From NCBI RefSeq assembly GCF_027111335.1, contig NZ_CP114288.1, positions 2,914,001 to 2,978,000 of the forward strand: a DNA stretch of 64,000 nucleotides. Direction: 5' to 3'. Below, one piece after another: positions 8,363-21,500 of this stretch (positions within the stretch are counted from its first letter, which is position 1; each line of letters starts with the position of its first letter). The position numbers and the translations under genes are program-made. Under the pieces are notes generated by a model. That model was given only the letters and a program-made list of their open reading frames with translations. It made no database searches and had not been told where the DNA came from. The DNA comes from Flavobacterium aquiphilum (lineage in GTDB: Bacteria; Bacteroidota; Bacteroidia; Flavobacteriales; Flavobacteriaceae).

Positions 8363-10438
8363 TTATTCTTCTTTTAATATTTCAATCGGTTCAACTTTAC
8401 TTTGGTAGTACTTATACGTTTCTATTTGGGCTCTAAAAATAGGGTTATCTCCTCGGACTCTATACTTATTATCCAATTTATAAGAATGGAATCGTGCTTT
8501 TACATTTCCTTTCCAACCAATATTGAAATTTTCAATTAATTCATTTTTTATGTCTTCATCATAAATTGGACACGTCACTTCTACCCTTGCATCTAAGTTA
8601 CGCGTCATAAAATCAGCGGAAGAAATATAGACTTCAGTAAATCCGGCATTACCGAAGATATAAACTCTAGAATGTTCCAAGAAATTATCGACTATACTTA
8701 TGGCTTGGATATTTTCGCTCAAACCTTTTACTCCAGGTATCAACGAACAGATTCCCCTTACTTGTAATTGAATTTTCACACCAGCATTACTTGCCTCATA
8801 TAATTTGTCAATCATTGGGATGTCTGACAAACTATTCATTTTTAATTTTATGTAGGTCTTTCTTCCCGCCAAAGAATGGGCGATTTCCCTATCAATCATT
8901 TTCACAAAACGATGTCTGGTATGTTGCGGTGAAACGATAAGATGTTTATAACGTTGTATTTTATAATTGATATCAAAAAAATCAAAAACTTTCGAAATGT
9001 CTTTCAAAATTTGTTGATGGTAAGTAAAAAGTGTTACATCTGTGTAAATCTTCGCAGTGCCTTCATTGAAATTTCCTGTGGAAATAAAGCCGTATCGCTT
9101 TACTTTACTTTTCTCCATTCTTTCAATTACACAAACTTTGCTGTGAACCTTCAATCCTTTTATCCCGAAAATAAGTTGGATTCCTTCCATCTGCATTTGT
9201 TCGGAATAAGAAATATTGGAGGCTTCATCGAATCGAGCTTGTAATTCTATTTGAACAATTACTTTCTTTCCATTCTTGGCCGCATTAATCAAAGAACTAA
9301 TGATTTGAGAATTTTTGGCCAACCTGTATAAAGTAATTTTGATAGAGGTTACTTTTGGATCCAAAGCAGCTTCACGTAAAAATTTTATTAGGTAAGCAAA
9401 AGATTGATATGGAGCATTTAATAAATAATCTTTCTTTGCAATTTTTTCTAAAATACTACCTTCAAGACTTAATCCAGGTATTGGAAGAGGATCATTTTTT
9501 TTATACAATAAATCAAATCTGCCAAGGTTTGGAAAATTCATATAATCCCTTCTATTATGATACCTTCCTCCGGGAATTATACTGTCGGTAGAATCAATAT
9601 TCATTTTATCTAAAAAGAATTTGAGGGTATCTTTTTCTATTTCCTGATCATAAATAAAACGAACCGGCTCCCCTATTCTTCTGTCCTTTACGCTTGATGA
9701 AATTTTTTCGAGCATACTTTTGCTCAAATCACTATCAATGTCCAATTGGGCATCTCGTGTAATTTTTATCATATGGGCTGAAACACTTTCGTAACTGAAA
9801 ATATTAAAGATGTTACCCAAATTCATTCTGATGACATCATCAATCAAAATTACATACTGTTTTTCATCACTTGAAGGTAAAACCACAAAACGATTGACCA
9901 TTTTGGGGATCTCAATCATAGCATAACGTACTTCCTGATTTTTTTTCATCACAAGTTTCACAGCCAAATATCCCAAAGAATCTTTTAAAACTGGAAATTC
10001 AGCTAAATCATTTAATATGATGGTAACTAATTCCGGGCTTAATTTTTGTATAAAAAAATCTTTTAGAAAAACTTCTTGTTCAGAATTAACCTCATTTTCA
10101 TGAACTATAAAAATATTTTCGGTTTTTAATTTCTCTTCAATATTATTAAGAATCCTTAAACTTTCGGATTGCTGCTGGATAACAATATCAGTTATATCTT
10201 TAATTAATTGTTGTGCGGAAACCCCACCTAGATATTTCTCTCCCGAAATACCACTCAAACTCAAACGTCTGATAGCTGCAAATCGAACTCTAAAGAATTC
10301 ATCTAAATTATTTGAAAAAATTCCTAAAAACCTTAACCTATCTAATAAAGGCACTGAATCATCACCTGCCTCTTGTAAAACTCGAGCATTAAAAGCCAAC
10401 CAGCTTTTTTCTCTATCAATATATTTATGTTCAAACAC
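8363..10438 (-). CDS. ppk1: Polyphosphate kinase 1
   Basis: 691 residues, the expected length for PPK1. It reversibly polymerises the terminal phosphate of ATP into polyphosphate. The phosphorylated histidine lies in GLKVHSKVCVI (His432), followed by the GYISTGN-like segment YGFISTGNFNEGTAKIYTD. A second phospholipase D-like half follows, with LKMNSLSDIPMIDKLYEAS and GICSLIPGVKGLSENI. The N-terminal domain starts YIDREKSWLAFNARVLQEA. It is in an operon with a SixA-like phosphatase (6 bp upstream) and ppx (52 bp downstream). Confidence 0.96.
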   Translation of the reverse strand: MFEHKYIDREKSWLAFNARVLQEAGDDSVPLLDRLRFLGIFSNNLDEFFRVRFAAIRRLSLSGISGEKYLGGVSAQQLIKDITDIVIQQQSESLRILNNIEEKLKTENIFIVHENEVNSEQEVFLKDFFIQKLSPELVTIILNDLAEFPVLKDSLGYLAVKLVMKKNQEVRYAMIEIPKMVNRFVVLPSSDEKQYVILIDDVIRMNLGNIFNIFSYESVSAHMIKITRDAQLDIDSDLSKSMLEKISSSVKDRRIGEPVRFIYDQEIEKDTLKFFLDKMNIDSTDSIIPGGRYHNRRDYMNFPNLGRFDLLYKKNDPLPIPGLSLEGSILEKIAKKDYLLNAPYQSFAYLIKFLREAALDPKVTSIKITLYRLAKNSQIISSLINAAKNGKKVIVQIELQARFDEASNISYSEQMQMEGIQLIFGIKGLKVHSKVCVIERMEKSKVKRYGFISTGNFNEGTAKIYTDVTLFTYHQQILKDISKVFDFFDINYKIQRYKHLIVSPQHTRHRFVKMIDREIAHSLAGRKTYIKLKMNSLSDIPMIDKLYEASNAGVKIQLQVRGICSLIPGVKGLSENIQAISIVDNFLEHSRVYIFGNAGFTEVYISSADFMTRNLDARVEVTCPIYDEDIKNELIENFNIGWKGNVKARFHSYKLDNKYRVRGDNPIFRAQIETYKYYQSKVEPIEILKEE

Positions 10439-10444
10439 GTTTAT

Positions 10445-10930
10445 CTATTTTAAATCTCTGGGGAATAGCATTTTTTTTGTCTTGCCTTTATGGATATCGT
10501 CCCAACTTTCACAGTCAAATTCTATATGAACAAACCCTGCCGTTGGTACATTATCAATGTAAACATCTCCAAATTTATTAACAAAATTTGTAATAGCCTC
10601 GTTATGCCCAAATATAATTATGCTATCATAACCATTACTGTACGATTTAATAACTTTTTCTAATTTTCTTTCATCGAAAGTATACAGCTCGTCCTTATAT
10701 ATAATACTCTCCAGAGGAAAGTTTATATTCTGCGCAAAAATCAAGGCAGTTTCAACAGCTCTTTCGGCTGTACTGCTCCAAATACTGAAGGTTTTGGGCA
10801 AATATTTAATGGCGGTGGATGAAACCAAATGAGCGCTTTGCATTCCTTGTGAAGTTAATGGTCTGTCTTTATCATGCAAAGGTACTTCCCAACTAGACTT
10901 TGCATGTCGAATTAAAATCAAATTTTTCAT
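10445..10930 (-). CDS. SixA-like histidine phosphatase (phosphoglycerate mutase-like superfamily)
   Basis: 161 residues. The catalytic motif is LIRHAKSSW (His9), typical of small histidine phosphatases such as SixA. A later FGHNEAITNF supplies the second conserved His. The family removes phosphate from phosphohistidine proteins or small molecules, and the substrate here is unknown. It is the first gene of the polyphosphate operon and ends 6 bp before ppk1, so it may act on the phospho-His of Ppk1 or on a related pool; that link is inference from the gene order. Confidence 0.85.
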   Translation of the reverse strand: MKNLILIRHAKSSWEVPLHDKDRPLTSQGMQSAHLVSSTAIKYLPKTFSIWSSTAERAVETALIFAQNINFPLESIIYKDELYTFDERKLEKVIKSYSNGYDSIIIFGHNEAITNFVNKFGDVYIDNVPTAGFVHIEFDCESWDDIHKGKTKKMLFPRDLK

Positions 10931-11594
10931 ACGTCACAACTATTTAATTTTTAAAGTAAACAATCTACAGCAACATAATTACATGAAAACAGCAAATAGG
11001 TAGTTGTATATGGATTAGAATCAATTATGAAATTGAATTACAAAATCATTAAGGGACTTACAATTTACAAAAAAGTTTATAACTTTTATTATATTTTTAG
11101 ATGAGAGGATTATAAATTTTCAATATTCTTTTCAAAGGCCTGATGGTATGTAGTTCATAATTAGATAGTGGTAGGTGAATTATATACAATCAACCATTTT
11201 ATTCAAATCTGTATTTTACATCATGAGCTATCAATAAATTATTGATTTATAGATATTTAATAGTATAGTGTTTTTTCTATATTTAAAAGTATTGGATTTT
11301 TTTATAGTAAAAAGAACTTTATATTAAACTATTCACACATTAATATGCTTTTTCTTAAATACAATTAAATTTAGTTGCCAATTTTACAAAGTTATTCGTT
11401 CCAAAAACGCACAACATATTTCACAAAAAATATATTTTCAAAGGTATTTTACTTATATTTTTAGCTCTTCAACGAGTATTTAGGCTATTCAAAGACAATC
11501 ATATTGTATTATAAACATTCTTTATAAATTTGAACTATAGATAATTTATTTAGTTTTTTGACACCAAACAAAATGACTCAATAATTATTAGTTA
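10931..11594. other. Long AT-rich intergenic region, no gene seen
   Basis: About 660 bp between the polyphosphate operon and the tandem repeats. Only very AT-rich sequence with frequent stops in all frames was seen. It must contain the minus-strand promoter of the SixA-like gene, but no clear TAnnTTTG box was found. Confidence 0.5.
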
Positions 11595-12010
11595 ACCTAC
11601 TCAAGTTCTTTTTATTATATTTTTTTTGATTGTTTCTCAAATCTCAATCAAAATAAAATTTTAGAAAAACCAAGTTCGATTCATTGTCAACTGATAAGAA
11701 TTTCAGTTTACAATTTTTGATAAAAAAAGAATATTAATTTGATATCAAACCCAAATCTGAATCAAATTAAATTATAAACAAACCTACTTTGATCCATTGT
11801 TGACTGATAATAATTTCAGTTAATAATTTTAAACAAAAATGAATTTTAATTTGATTTTAAACCCAAATCTGAATCAAACTAAAAGATTGTCTGTAAGACC
11901 TACTCCGATCCATTGTTAACTGATATTTCAGTTTTCAATTTTAGACAAAAATGAATTTTAATTTGATTTAATCCCAAATCGAATCAAACTAAAAGATTGT
12001 CTGTAAGACC
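11595..12010. repeat. Degenerate tandem repeat of about 113 bp, three full and one partial copy, each with two hairpins
   Basis: Units begin with ACC at 11595 (short, about 74 bp), 11669, 11782 and 11898, and a fourth start is cut off at 12008. Full units are 113, 116 and 110 bp. Each full unit contains an AACTGAt..TCAGTT palindrome and a TTTGATT..AATCAAA stem around a conserved ACCCAAATCTG or CCCAAATC loop. The last two units end with the same AAAAGATTGTCTGTAAGACC. There is no ORF. The array sits 110 bp before the small gene at 12118 and about 530 bp before the giant adhesin. Confidence 0.75.
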
Positions 12011-12117
12011 TAGTGCAAGAATTATTTGTTGAGCTTTATTTAGATTATTCATTTATATAAAAAATTCAGTATGCGGAACTTTTATAAACACTAATCGTTT
12101 AATTAAAATTTAAGATT

Positions 12118-12390
12118 ATGAAGCCTAAAACTACTTTAAACCTATTAAAAGATTTTTTTTCGGATATCATTCAAAAAACAATCCAGTTTTTACTTCCTTT
12201 TTTCGAAAAAAGAACATGGTCGGATACTTTAAAAATATCTAATATACTTTCAGTAGTATCCTATTCTTCTGTCACTTTTGCTAATGCTGTTTTTAAAATC
12301 ACTACAATTAAAACAGATAAAAGCGAGAATATTAAAAGTGCTCCCCCTGAGGAAATGTATTATTATGCATTGCAAATTGCAAACTATTAA
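12118..12390 (+). CDS. Small hypothetical protein upstream of the adhesin
   Basis: 90 residues, family not recognised. The first 40 residues are amphipathic and basic (LLKDFFSDIIQKTIQFLLPFFEKRTW). A hydrophobic stretch follows (ISNILSVVSYSSVTFANAVF) and then a charged tail ending APPEEMYYYALQIANY. It is in the same orientation as the adhesin, 152 bp upstream of it. A helical membrane-associated peptide or a leader gene are possibilities. Coding status rests on the intact frame and location only. Confidence 0.5.
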   Translation: MKPKTTLNLLKDFFSDIIQKTIQFLLPFFEKRTWSDTLKISNILSVVSYSSVTFANAVFKITTIKTDKSENIKSAPPEEMYYYALQIANY

Positions 12391-12542
12391 TTCTTAACGA
12401 CATACTCATTTTTTGAGCTTTCATTATAAATACTTTAAAGCAAGTATACATTTTACATGCTTTAATGTCAGACCCCTATTGAATTAAAATCAATAATACC
12501 GTCTTATAATACCTAGGTTATTAACCTTAAAAAAAATTAAAA

Positions 12543-15500
12543 ATGAAAACAATTTTTACTTATTTAAACAAATTAACTCTATTTTTAATCTTTAGTTATT
12601 TCTGTATTTCAACAGCAGTAGCCCAAACAGCTCCTGTGGTTTTTCCATATAATGGTTTTGATATTGATGGTGATCTCAAAGCAAACACACCTACAACAAA
12701 TGTTGGTGACTGGATACCTGGAACAGGCGGTTCTGGTCAAAATGTATTTAACCTTGATGGGACTGCTATAAATACAGCTACTACTTATAGATTTACTGAT
12801 CTTTATAATTCCACTGGTGATAATACTTTTACCGGTGGTGGAAAATTTAATGATGACCCAAATACTTTGTGGAGTTGGACTAATAGTAAAGCCGGAGGAA
12901 AAGGGGATATTAACAATGTTTTGATTCATTTAGCATCCGACATTAGTAATAATCAATGGTTAATTATTGCAAGTGATAGGTTAGATAATACAGGAACAAG
13001 TTATATTGATTTTGAATTTTTTCAAAATACATTAACTGCCAATGCTGGTGGCAGTTTCACTTTGACGGGAGGAAGAACAGTTGGCGATATTTTGTTGTCA
13101 GTAGAATACTCAAATGGAGGTAGTATTGCAACTGTTAAATTTTATAAATGGAGCGGAACAGACTATGTATTGGTTGTAGATCCTTCTACAAATGCTTTTG
13201 GTCAAACAAATACAAATTTAGTAGATACATTTACTGGTGGTGCCTTTGGTTCTAGTCAATATTCTAATTATCAATTTGTTGAGGCAGCAATTAATATTAG
13301 TGCCTTTTTTGCAATTAATGACCCTTGTGCAGGAGCGCAATTTGGATCGGTTTTGATTAAAACAAAATCTTCAAATGCTTCTTCAGCATCTTTAAATGAT
13401 TTTGCAGGTCCATATCCAGTGAAATTAGTTTTAGGAACTGCGAGCATAAGTTATGGCAACGGTAATTTTTGTAAAAATGAAGGGCTAGTTGATGTTACAT
13501 TTAGCGGAGTTACAGGAGGAACTTATTCTGCCTCATCAAGTGGTTTAAGTATTAATCCAACTACAGGACAAATCAATGTTGCTGCTAGTACAGCAGGAAC
13601 CTACACCGTAACTTATTCTTTCTCTACAGGAGGATGTCCAAAATCTGTTACTACACAAGTAAATATAAATTCTTTGCCAATTGCAAGCATAAATTCAGTG
13701 GTAAATGCTACTTGTAAAGGTGGGGCTTCCGGATCTGCAACAGCTTCTGCTACCGGAGGAACTCCAGGATATACTTATAGTTGGAACACAACTCCAGTTC
13801 AAAATACAGCAACTGCAACTGGATTGGCTGCAGGAACTTATACCGTAACAGTTACTGATTCCAAAGGATGTACTGATACTGAGCAAATCACTATTACTGA
13901 GCCTGCTGTTTTAGCAGCCTCTGTTGCAAAAACTAATGTGACTTGTAATGGAGCTAATGATGGTACAATTACAGTAACTGCTCCTACTGGTGGTTACGGT
14001 ACTTATGAATATCGTCTCGATTCCGGTACCTGGCAAACAAGTGGTAATTTTGCAAATCTTGCTAATGCAACTTATAGCGTTCAAATTCGTGATGCTGCTA
14101 ACGTTACTTGTATAATTACCTTAGGTAACCAAACAATTACTCAGCCAAATGCATTAAGTGCTACAGTTAATAAAACAAATGTAACTTGTAATAGTGCAAG
14201 TAACGGAACAATTACTATAACTAGCCCAACAGGTGGTTACGGAACTTATGAGTATCGTCTTGATTCTGGAGCTTGGCAAGCAAATGGTAACTTTACAGGT
14301 CTTGCTCCTGCTACTTACAGTGTTCAAATTCGTGATGCGGCCAATACTGCCTGTACAATTACTTTAGGAAGTCAAATAATTACTCAACCAGCAGTATTAA
14401 ATGCTACAGTTGCAAAAACAAATGTGACTTGTAGCGGATCCAGCGACGGAACAATTACTGTGACTGTCCCAACAGGAGGCTACGGAACTTATGAATATCG
14501 TTTGGATTCTGGAACTTGGCAAACTAGCGGAAGTTTTATTGGTCTAGCTCCCGCAACTTACAGTGTGCAAATTCGTGATGCAGCAAATGTTACCTGTACA
14601 ATTGCATTGGGTAATCAAACAATTACTCAACCGGCAGTATTAAATGCTACAGTTGCAAAAACAGATGTAACCTGTAATGGAGCCAATAACGGAACAATTA
14701 CTGTGACTGTTCCTACTGGAGGATATGGTACTTATCAATATCGTTTGGATTCAGGAACTTGGCAAACAAGCGGTAATTTCACAGCTCTTGCGCCAGCAAC
14801 TTACAGTGTTCAAATCCGTGATGCGGCCAATACTGCCTGTACAATTACTTTAGGAAGTCAAATAATTACTCAACCAGCAGTATTAAATGCAACAGTAGCA
14901 AAAACCGATGTTACTTGTAACGGAGCTAATAACGGAACAATTACTGTAAGCAGTCCGACTGGAGGATATGGTACTTACGAATATCGTTTGGGTTCTGGAA
15001 CTTGGCAAGCAAGCGGAAGTTTTACAGCTCTTGCTCCTAATACATACAGTGTCCAAATTCGTGATGCGGCCAATACTGCCTGTACAATTACTTTAGGAAG
15101 TCAAATAATTACTCAACCAGCAGTATTAAATGCTACAGTTGCAAAAACAAATGTGACTTGTAGCGGATCCAGCGACGGAACAATTACTGTGACTGTCCCA
15201 ACAGGAGGCTACGGAACTTATGAATATCGTTTGGATTCTGGAACTTGGCAAACTAGCGGAAGTTTTATTGGTCTAGCTCCCGCAACTTACAGTGTGCAAA
15301 TTCGTGATGCAGCAAATGTTACCTGTACAATTGCATTGGGTAATCAAACAATTACTCAACCGGCAGTATTAAATGCTACAGTTGCAAAAACAGATGTAAC
15401 CTGTAATGGAGCCAATAACGGAACAATTACTGTGACTGTTCCTACTGGAGGATATGGTACTTATCAATATCGTTTGGATTCAGGAACTTGGCAAGTCAGT

Positions 15501-18500
15501 GGAAACTTTACTGGCTTAGCTCCTGCAACTTACAGTGTGCAAATTCGTGATGCTGCAAATACTGCTTGTACAATTACTTTAGGTAACCAAACAATTACTC
15601 AACCAGCAGTATTAAATGCTTCAGTAGCAAAAACAGATGTTACTTGTAACGGAGCCAATAACGGAACAATTACAGTAACAAGCCCAACTGGAGGTTACGG
15701 AACTTATCAATATCGTCTAAATTCAGGGACTTGGCAATCAAGTGGTACTTTTACAGGACTTGCTCCAAATATATACAGTGTACAAATTCGTGATGCAGCA
15801 AATACTGCCTGTACAATTACTTTGGGTAACCAAACAATTACTCAACCGGCAGTTTTAAGTGCTACTGTTGCCAAAACAAATGTTACTTGTAATGCTGCTA
15901 ATGATGGTACAATTACAGTAAGCGATCCAACTGGTGGTTATGGCACTTTTGAATACCGTCTTGGTTCAGGGACATGGCAAACAAGTGGAAACTTTACCGG
16001 TCTTGCACCAGCAACTTACAGTGTTCAAATTCGTGATGCTGCAAATGTTACCTGTACAATTGCATTAGGTAACCAGACAATTACTCAACCAGCAGTGTTA
16101 AATGCTTCAGTGGCCAAAACAAATGTTACTTGTAACGAAGCTAATAACGGAACTATTACTGTAACAAGCCCAACTGGAGGTTACGGAACTTATGAATATC
16201 GTTTAGATTCTGGAGCTTGGCAAGCGAGCGGAAGCTTTACAGGTCTTGCACCAGCAACTTACAGTGTTCAGATTCGTGATGCAGCTAATGTTGGCTGTAC
16301 AATTACACTAGGCAGTCAAACAATTACGCAACCAAATGTATTAAGTGCTACAGTCGCTAAAACTGATGTTACTTGCAACGGTGCTAATAACGGAACAATT
16401 ACTGTATCTGCTCCAACTGGAGGTTATGGTACTTATCAATATCGTCTAAATTCAGGAACTTGGCAATCAAGTGGTAATTTTACCGGACTTGCACCAAATA
16501 CTTACAGTGTCCAAATTCGTGATGCAGCTAATGTTGGCTGTACAATTACACTAGGCAGTCAAACAATTACGCAACCAAATGTATTAAGTGCTACAGTCGC
16601 TAAAACTGATGTTACTTGCAACGGTGCTAATAACGGAACAATTACTGTATCTGCTCCAACTGGAGGTTATGGTACTTATCAATATCGTCTAAATTCAGGA
16701 ACTTGGCAATCAAGTGGTAATTTTACCGGACTTGCACCAAATACTTACAGTGTCCAAATTCGTGATGCAGCAAATATCGCCTGTACAATTGTTTTGGGTG
16801 ACCAAATAATAACTCAACCTAATGTACTTGCTGCAACAGTTGCAAAAACAAATGTTACCTGTAATGCTGCTAATGATGGTACAATTACAGTAACTAATCC
16901 AACTGGTGGTTATGGTACTTTTGAATATCGTCTTGGTTCAGGAACTTGGCAAACTAGCGGAAGTTTTACCGGTCTTGCACCAGCAACTTACAGTGTACAA
17001 ATTCGTGATGCTGCAAATGTTACTTGTACAATTACATTAGGTAATCAAGTAATTACTCAACCAAATGTATTAGCTGCAACAGTGTCTAAAACAAATGTTA
17101 CTTGTAACAGTGCCAATGACGGTACAATTACTGTGACAAGCCCTACTGGAGGTTATGGAACTTATGAATACAGACTTGGTTCAGGAGCTTGGCAAACAAG
17201 TGGAAACTTTACCGGTCTTGCACCAGCAACTTACAGTGTTCAAATTCGTGATGCAGCAAATGTTGGCTGCACAATTACTTTAGGAAACCAAATAATTACT
17301 CAACCTAACACTTTAAGCGCTTCAGTTGCAAAAACAGATGTAACTTGTAACGGAGCCAACAATGGAATAATAACTGTATCTGCTCCAATTGGAGGTTATG
17401 GAACTTATGAGTATCGTTTAAATACTGGAACTTGGCAATCAAGTGGTAACTTTATAAGTCTTGCACCTGCAACCTACAGTGTTCAGATTCGTGATGCGGC
17501 AAATATTGCTTGTACAATTACATTGGGTAACCAAATAATCAGCCAACCAGCAGTTTTATCTTGCTCAATAACTCCAAATAAACCAGTTTCTTCTAATGGT
17601 TTGAGTGATGGACAAGCAACAGTTACTCCTGTTGGTGGAAATGGAGGTTATACTTACTTATGGGATAACGGAGAAACTACAGCAAAAGCAGTACAGCTTA
17701 ATGAAGGACTTCATACAGTAACTGTAACCGACTCAAAAGGATGTACTACTACATGCAGCATTACAGTTACACAACCTGAAGTATTATCTTGTAATGTTGT
17801 TCAAGACTCTCCTGTAAAATGTTTTGGTGATAGTAACGGTACCGCTACTGTTACTGCTCATGGAGGTAATTTTGGTTACACTTACTTATGGGATAATGGA
17901 GAAACTACAGCAAAAGCATTAGCTTTAAATGTAGGTTTACACACTGTTACTGTTACCGATGCACTAGGATATAAAACAACTTGTACTGTAACTATTGAAC
18001 AACCAGCAGCAGCTTTAAGCGCTACGGCAGTAATTGTTAATAACAATAATTGTACTTCTTGTCATAATGGTTCTATTAATCTAACAGTAACCGGGGGAAC
18101 AACACCTTACACTTTCCTATGGTCAAATCAAGCAATAACAGAAGATTTATCAAACTTGACAAATGGAACTTATAGCGTGGAGATCACTGACGCCAGAGGT
18201 TGTAAAGCAAATTATACATTTACCATTTCTGAGTCAAGTATAAATGTTACCAAAGATGGTAGTTATGTAGATAATAATCATGATGGAATTACCAATGTAG
18301 GCGATCTTGTTACTTATAATTTTGTTGTAAAAAATACAGGAACTGTAGATCTTACTAACGTAACAATTACAGATAATAATGCCTCGATTACTGGTGGGCC
18401 AATCGCTCTTCTTGCTGCCGGTGCTACAGATTCAAATACATTCTCTGGTTCTCATATTATAACTCAAGCAGATATAAATACCGGATTTGTATATAACTTG

Positions 18501-21500
18501 GCATTAGCTACAGCTAAAGATCCTGAAAATAAAACAGTAACAGATAATTCTTCTGACCCTACTCCTTGTACTACTTGTCCAATTAAAGAGGATTGTCCTG
18601 ATTGCACCATTACGGAACTTAATCAATCTCCAAGTATCAATGTTACTAAAGATGGTACATATGTGGATAGCAATAATGATGGAATTACTAATGTAGGAGA
18701 TGTGGTAACTTATAATTTTGTAGTTAAAAATACCGGAAACGTAACATTAACTAATGTAACAATAACAGATAATAATGCGGTCATCTCTGGTGGACCAATT
18801 GCTACGCTTGCTGTTGGGGCAACTGATTCAACTACATTCAGCGGTTCACACGCAATCACTCAAGATGATATTGATGCTGGGTTAGTATACAACTTGGCGA
18901 CTGTTGTTGCTAAAGACCCTAAAAACAATTCAGTTACAGATACATCTTCAGATCCAACACCTTGTACTACTTGTCCAATCAAACCAGATTGTCCAGATTG
19001 TACAATCACTCCTTTGACCCAAACACCGAAAATTGTTTTAGTTAAAAACAATAACATTACAGTTGGAGAAAATGGATGTGCTACTTTAAAAGTAGGTGAC
19101 ATGGTAACTTATACTTTCACTGTAACTAATCCCGGTAATGTAAGTTTACACAATATAAGTGTTGTCGATCCTCATCTTGGTTTATCCGCAATTGCATTAG
19201 AAAGTGGTGATAGTAATACTAATAATATTTTAGAACTTAACGAAACTTGGGTTTATAAAGCAACCTATACTGTGACTCAATCTGATATTGATAATGGTAA
19301 AATTACCAATCAAGCTTCGGTTAGTGGTACATCGCCTAAAGACATAATAGTAACTGACCAATCCGGAAATACTTCAACTGACAATAATCCTAATGTCATT
19401 ACTATTTGTACTAATTCTGGTATAGCTTTAGTTAAAAACTATAACATTACAGTTGGAGAAAATGGATGTGCTGCTCTAAAAGTAGGCGACGTAGTAACTT
19501 ATACTTTCGCTGTAACTAATCCCGGCAATGTGAGTTTGCACAATATTACTGTAAACGACCCTCATGCAGGCTTATCTGCTATTGCTTTAGAAAGTGGTGA
19601 TAGTAATACTAACAATATTCTTGAAGTTAATGAAACTTGGATTTATAAAGCAACCTATACTGTAGCGCAAGCTGATATTGATGCTGGTAAAATCACTAAT
19701 CAAGCTTCAGCTAATGGTAAAGCTCCTGATGAAAGTATAGTAACAGATCAATCAGGTAATACTTCAACTGACAATAATCCTAATGTCATTACTATTTGTA
19801 CTAATCCTGGTATAGCTTTAGTCAAAACCAATAACATTACAGTTGGAGAAAATGGATGTGCTACTTTAAAAGTTGGAGACGTGGTAACTTATACTTTCAC
19901 TGTAACTAATCCTGGTAATGTGAGTTTGCATAATATAATCCTTGCAGATCCTCATCCTGGCTTATCTGCTATAGCATTAGAAAGTGGTGATAGTAATACT
20001 AACAGTATTTTGGAAGTTGGCGAAACTTGGATTTATAAAGCAACCTACACCGTAACCCAGGCCGATATTGATAATGGCAAAATTACCAATCAAGCTTTGG
20101 TTAATGGAAAAGCTCCTAATGAAACAATAGTAACAGATCAATCTGGTAATACTTCAACTGATAATAATCCTAATGTAATTACTATTTGTACTAATCCTGG
20201 TATAGCTTTAGTTAAAACCAATAACATTACAGTTGGAGAAAATGGATGTGCTACTTTAAAAGTAGGTGACGTGGTAACTTATACTTTCACTGTAACTAAT
20301 CCTGGCAATGTAAGTTTACATAATATAATCCTTACTGACCCTCATCCTGGCTTATCTGCTATAGCATTAGAAAGTGGTGATAGTAATACTAACAGTATTT
20401 TAGAAGTTAGCGAAACTTGGGTTTATAAAGCAACTTACACTGTAACCCAAGCCGATATTGATAACGGAAAAATTATCAATCAAGCTTCAATAAATGGTAA
20501 AGCTCCTAATGAAACAATAGTAAAAGATGAATCGGGTAATACACCAAGTAATAATGATCCTAATGTAATTGTTTTTTGTATTAATCCTGGTTTAACCGTT
20601 GTAAAAACTGCTACCACTAATAGTTTTAGTGTTGTTGGTGATATTATTCATTATACTATAACAGTCAAAAATACTGGAAATACAACGTTGAATCAAATAA
20701 CTGTAAAAGATCCTCTTACTGGATTAAATACTGTTATTGCAACTTTAGCTCCTGGTGGAAGTTCTGATTATACACAAAGTTATACAGTAACTCAAGACGA
20801 CTTGAACAAAGGTTCTGTTACCAATGTTGCTAAAGCCGATGGATTTACACCAGATGGTACTCCAATTAGTGGTACTGATGATGAAATAGTTAATGAAAAA
20901 GCGAATGTAATTGATGCTGTCGATGATAATGCAGGAACTGTTGTAGGTGTAAATGTAATTACTCCAAACGTTATCAATATATTTAAAAATGATACTCTAA
21001 ATGGATTAGCTGTAAACCCAGCAGATCTAATTTTAACAACAGTAACAGCAAATCCTTTCTTGCAGATGAATGCTGACGGTTCAATAGATGTATTACCAAG
21101 TGCTCCTGTAGGAACACAAACTTTGGTGTACCAAATTTGTGAAAAAGCAAACAACACCAATTGTGATTCTGCAACAGTAACAGTAAACATTGAGGCTCCA
21201 AGTATGACAGTAAGTGGACAAGGTATTTGTATCAATGATGTTCCTTACTTCAGTTATACTACAACTGCCAATAACTTTACTCCGCTAAATGGATTAACAA
21301 TTACTTGGAAAGACAAAAATGGTAATGTTGTTGCTACAATGAACAATTTACCACTAAACGGAAAAGTATTGTGGCCAGGAGCTGTGGTAGATCAAAATGG
21401 TAACGGAATCGATTGGCCAGGTTGGTTATTATTGCCAAACGGAAAATGGATAGAAGGTGCTGATGGTTTTGAAGGTCTCCGACCAACAGCTTCGGTAACA

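Noticed and set aside
10931..12117. tRNA or other structured RNA gene in the long gap
   Set aside because: No cloverleaf, CCA end or T-loop sequence was seen; only the tandem repeats show structure.
13914..17558. Regular repeats as a CRISPR array
   Set aside because: The units are 243 bp, in frame and translated as SprB repeats within one long CDS; there are no short repeats with unique spacers.
20792..21235. 147-codon minus-strand ORF inside the adhesin
   Set aside because: It is antisense to a strongly supported repeat protein, with no coherent domain; it is a shadow frame.
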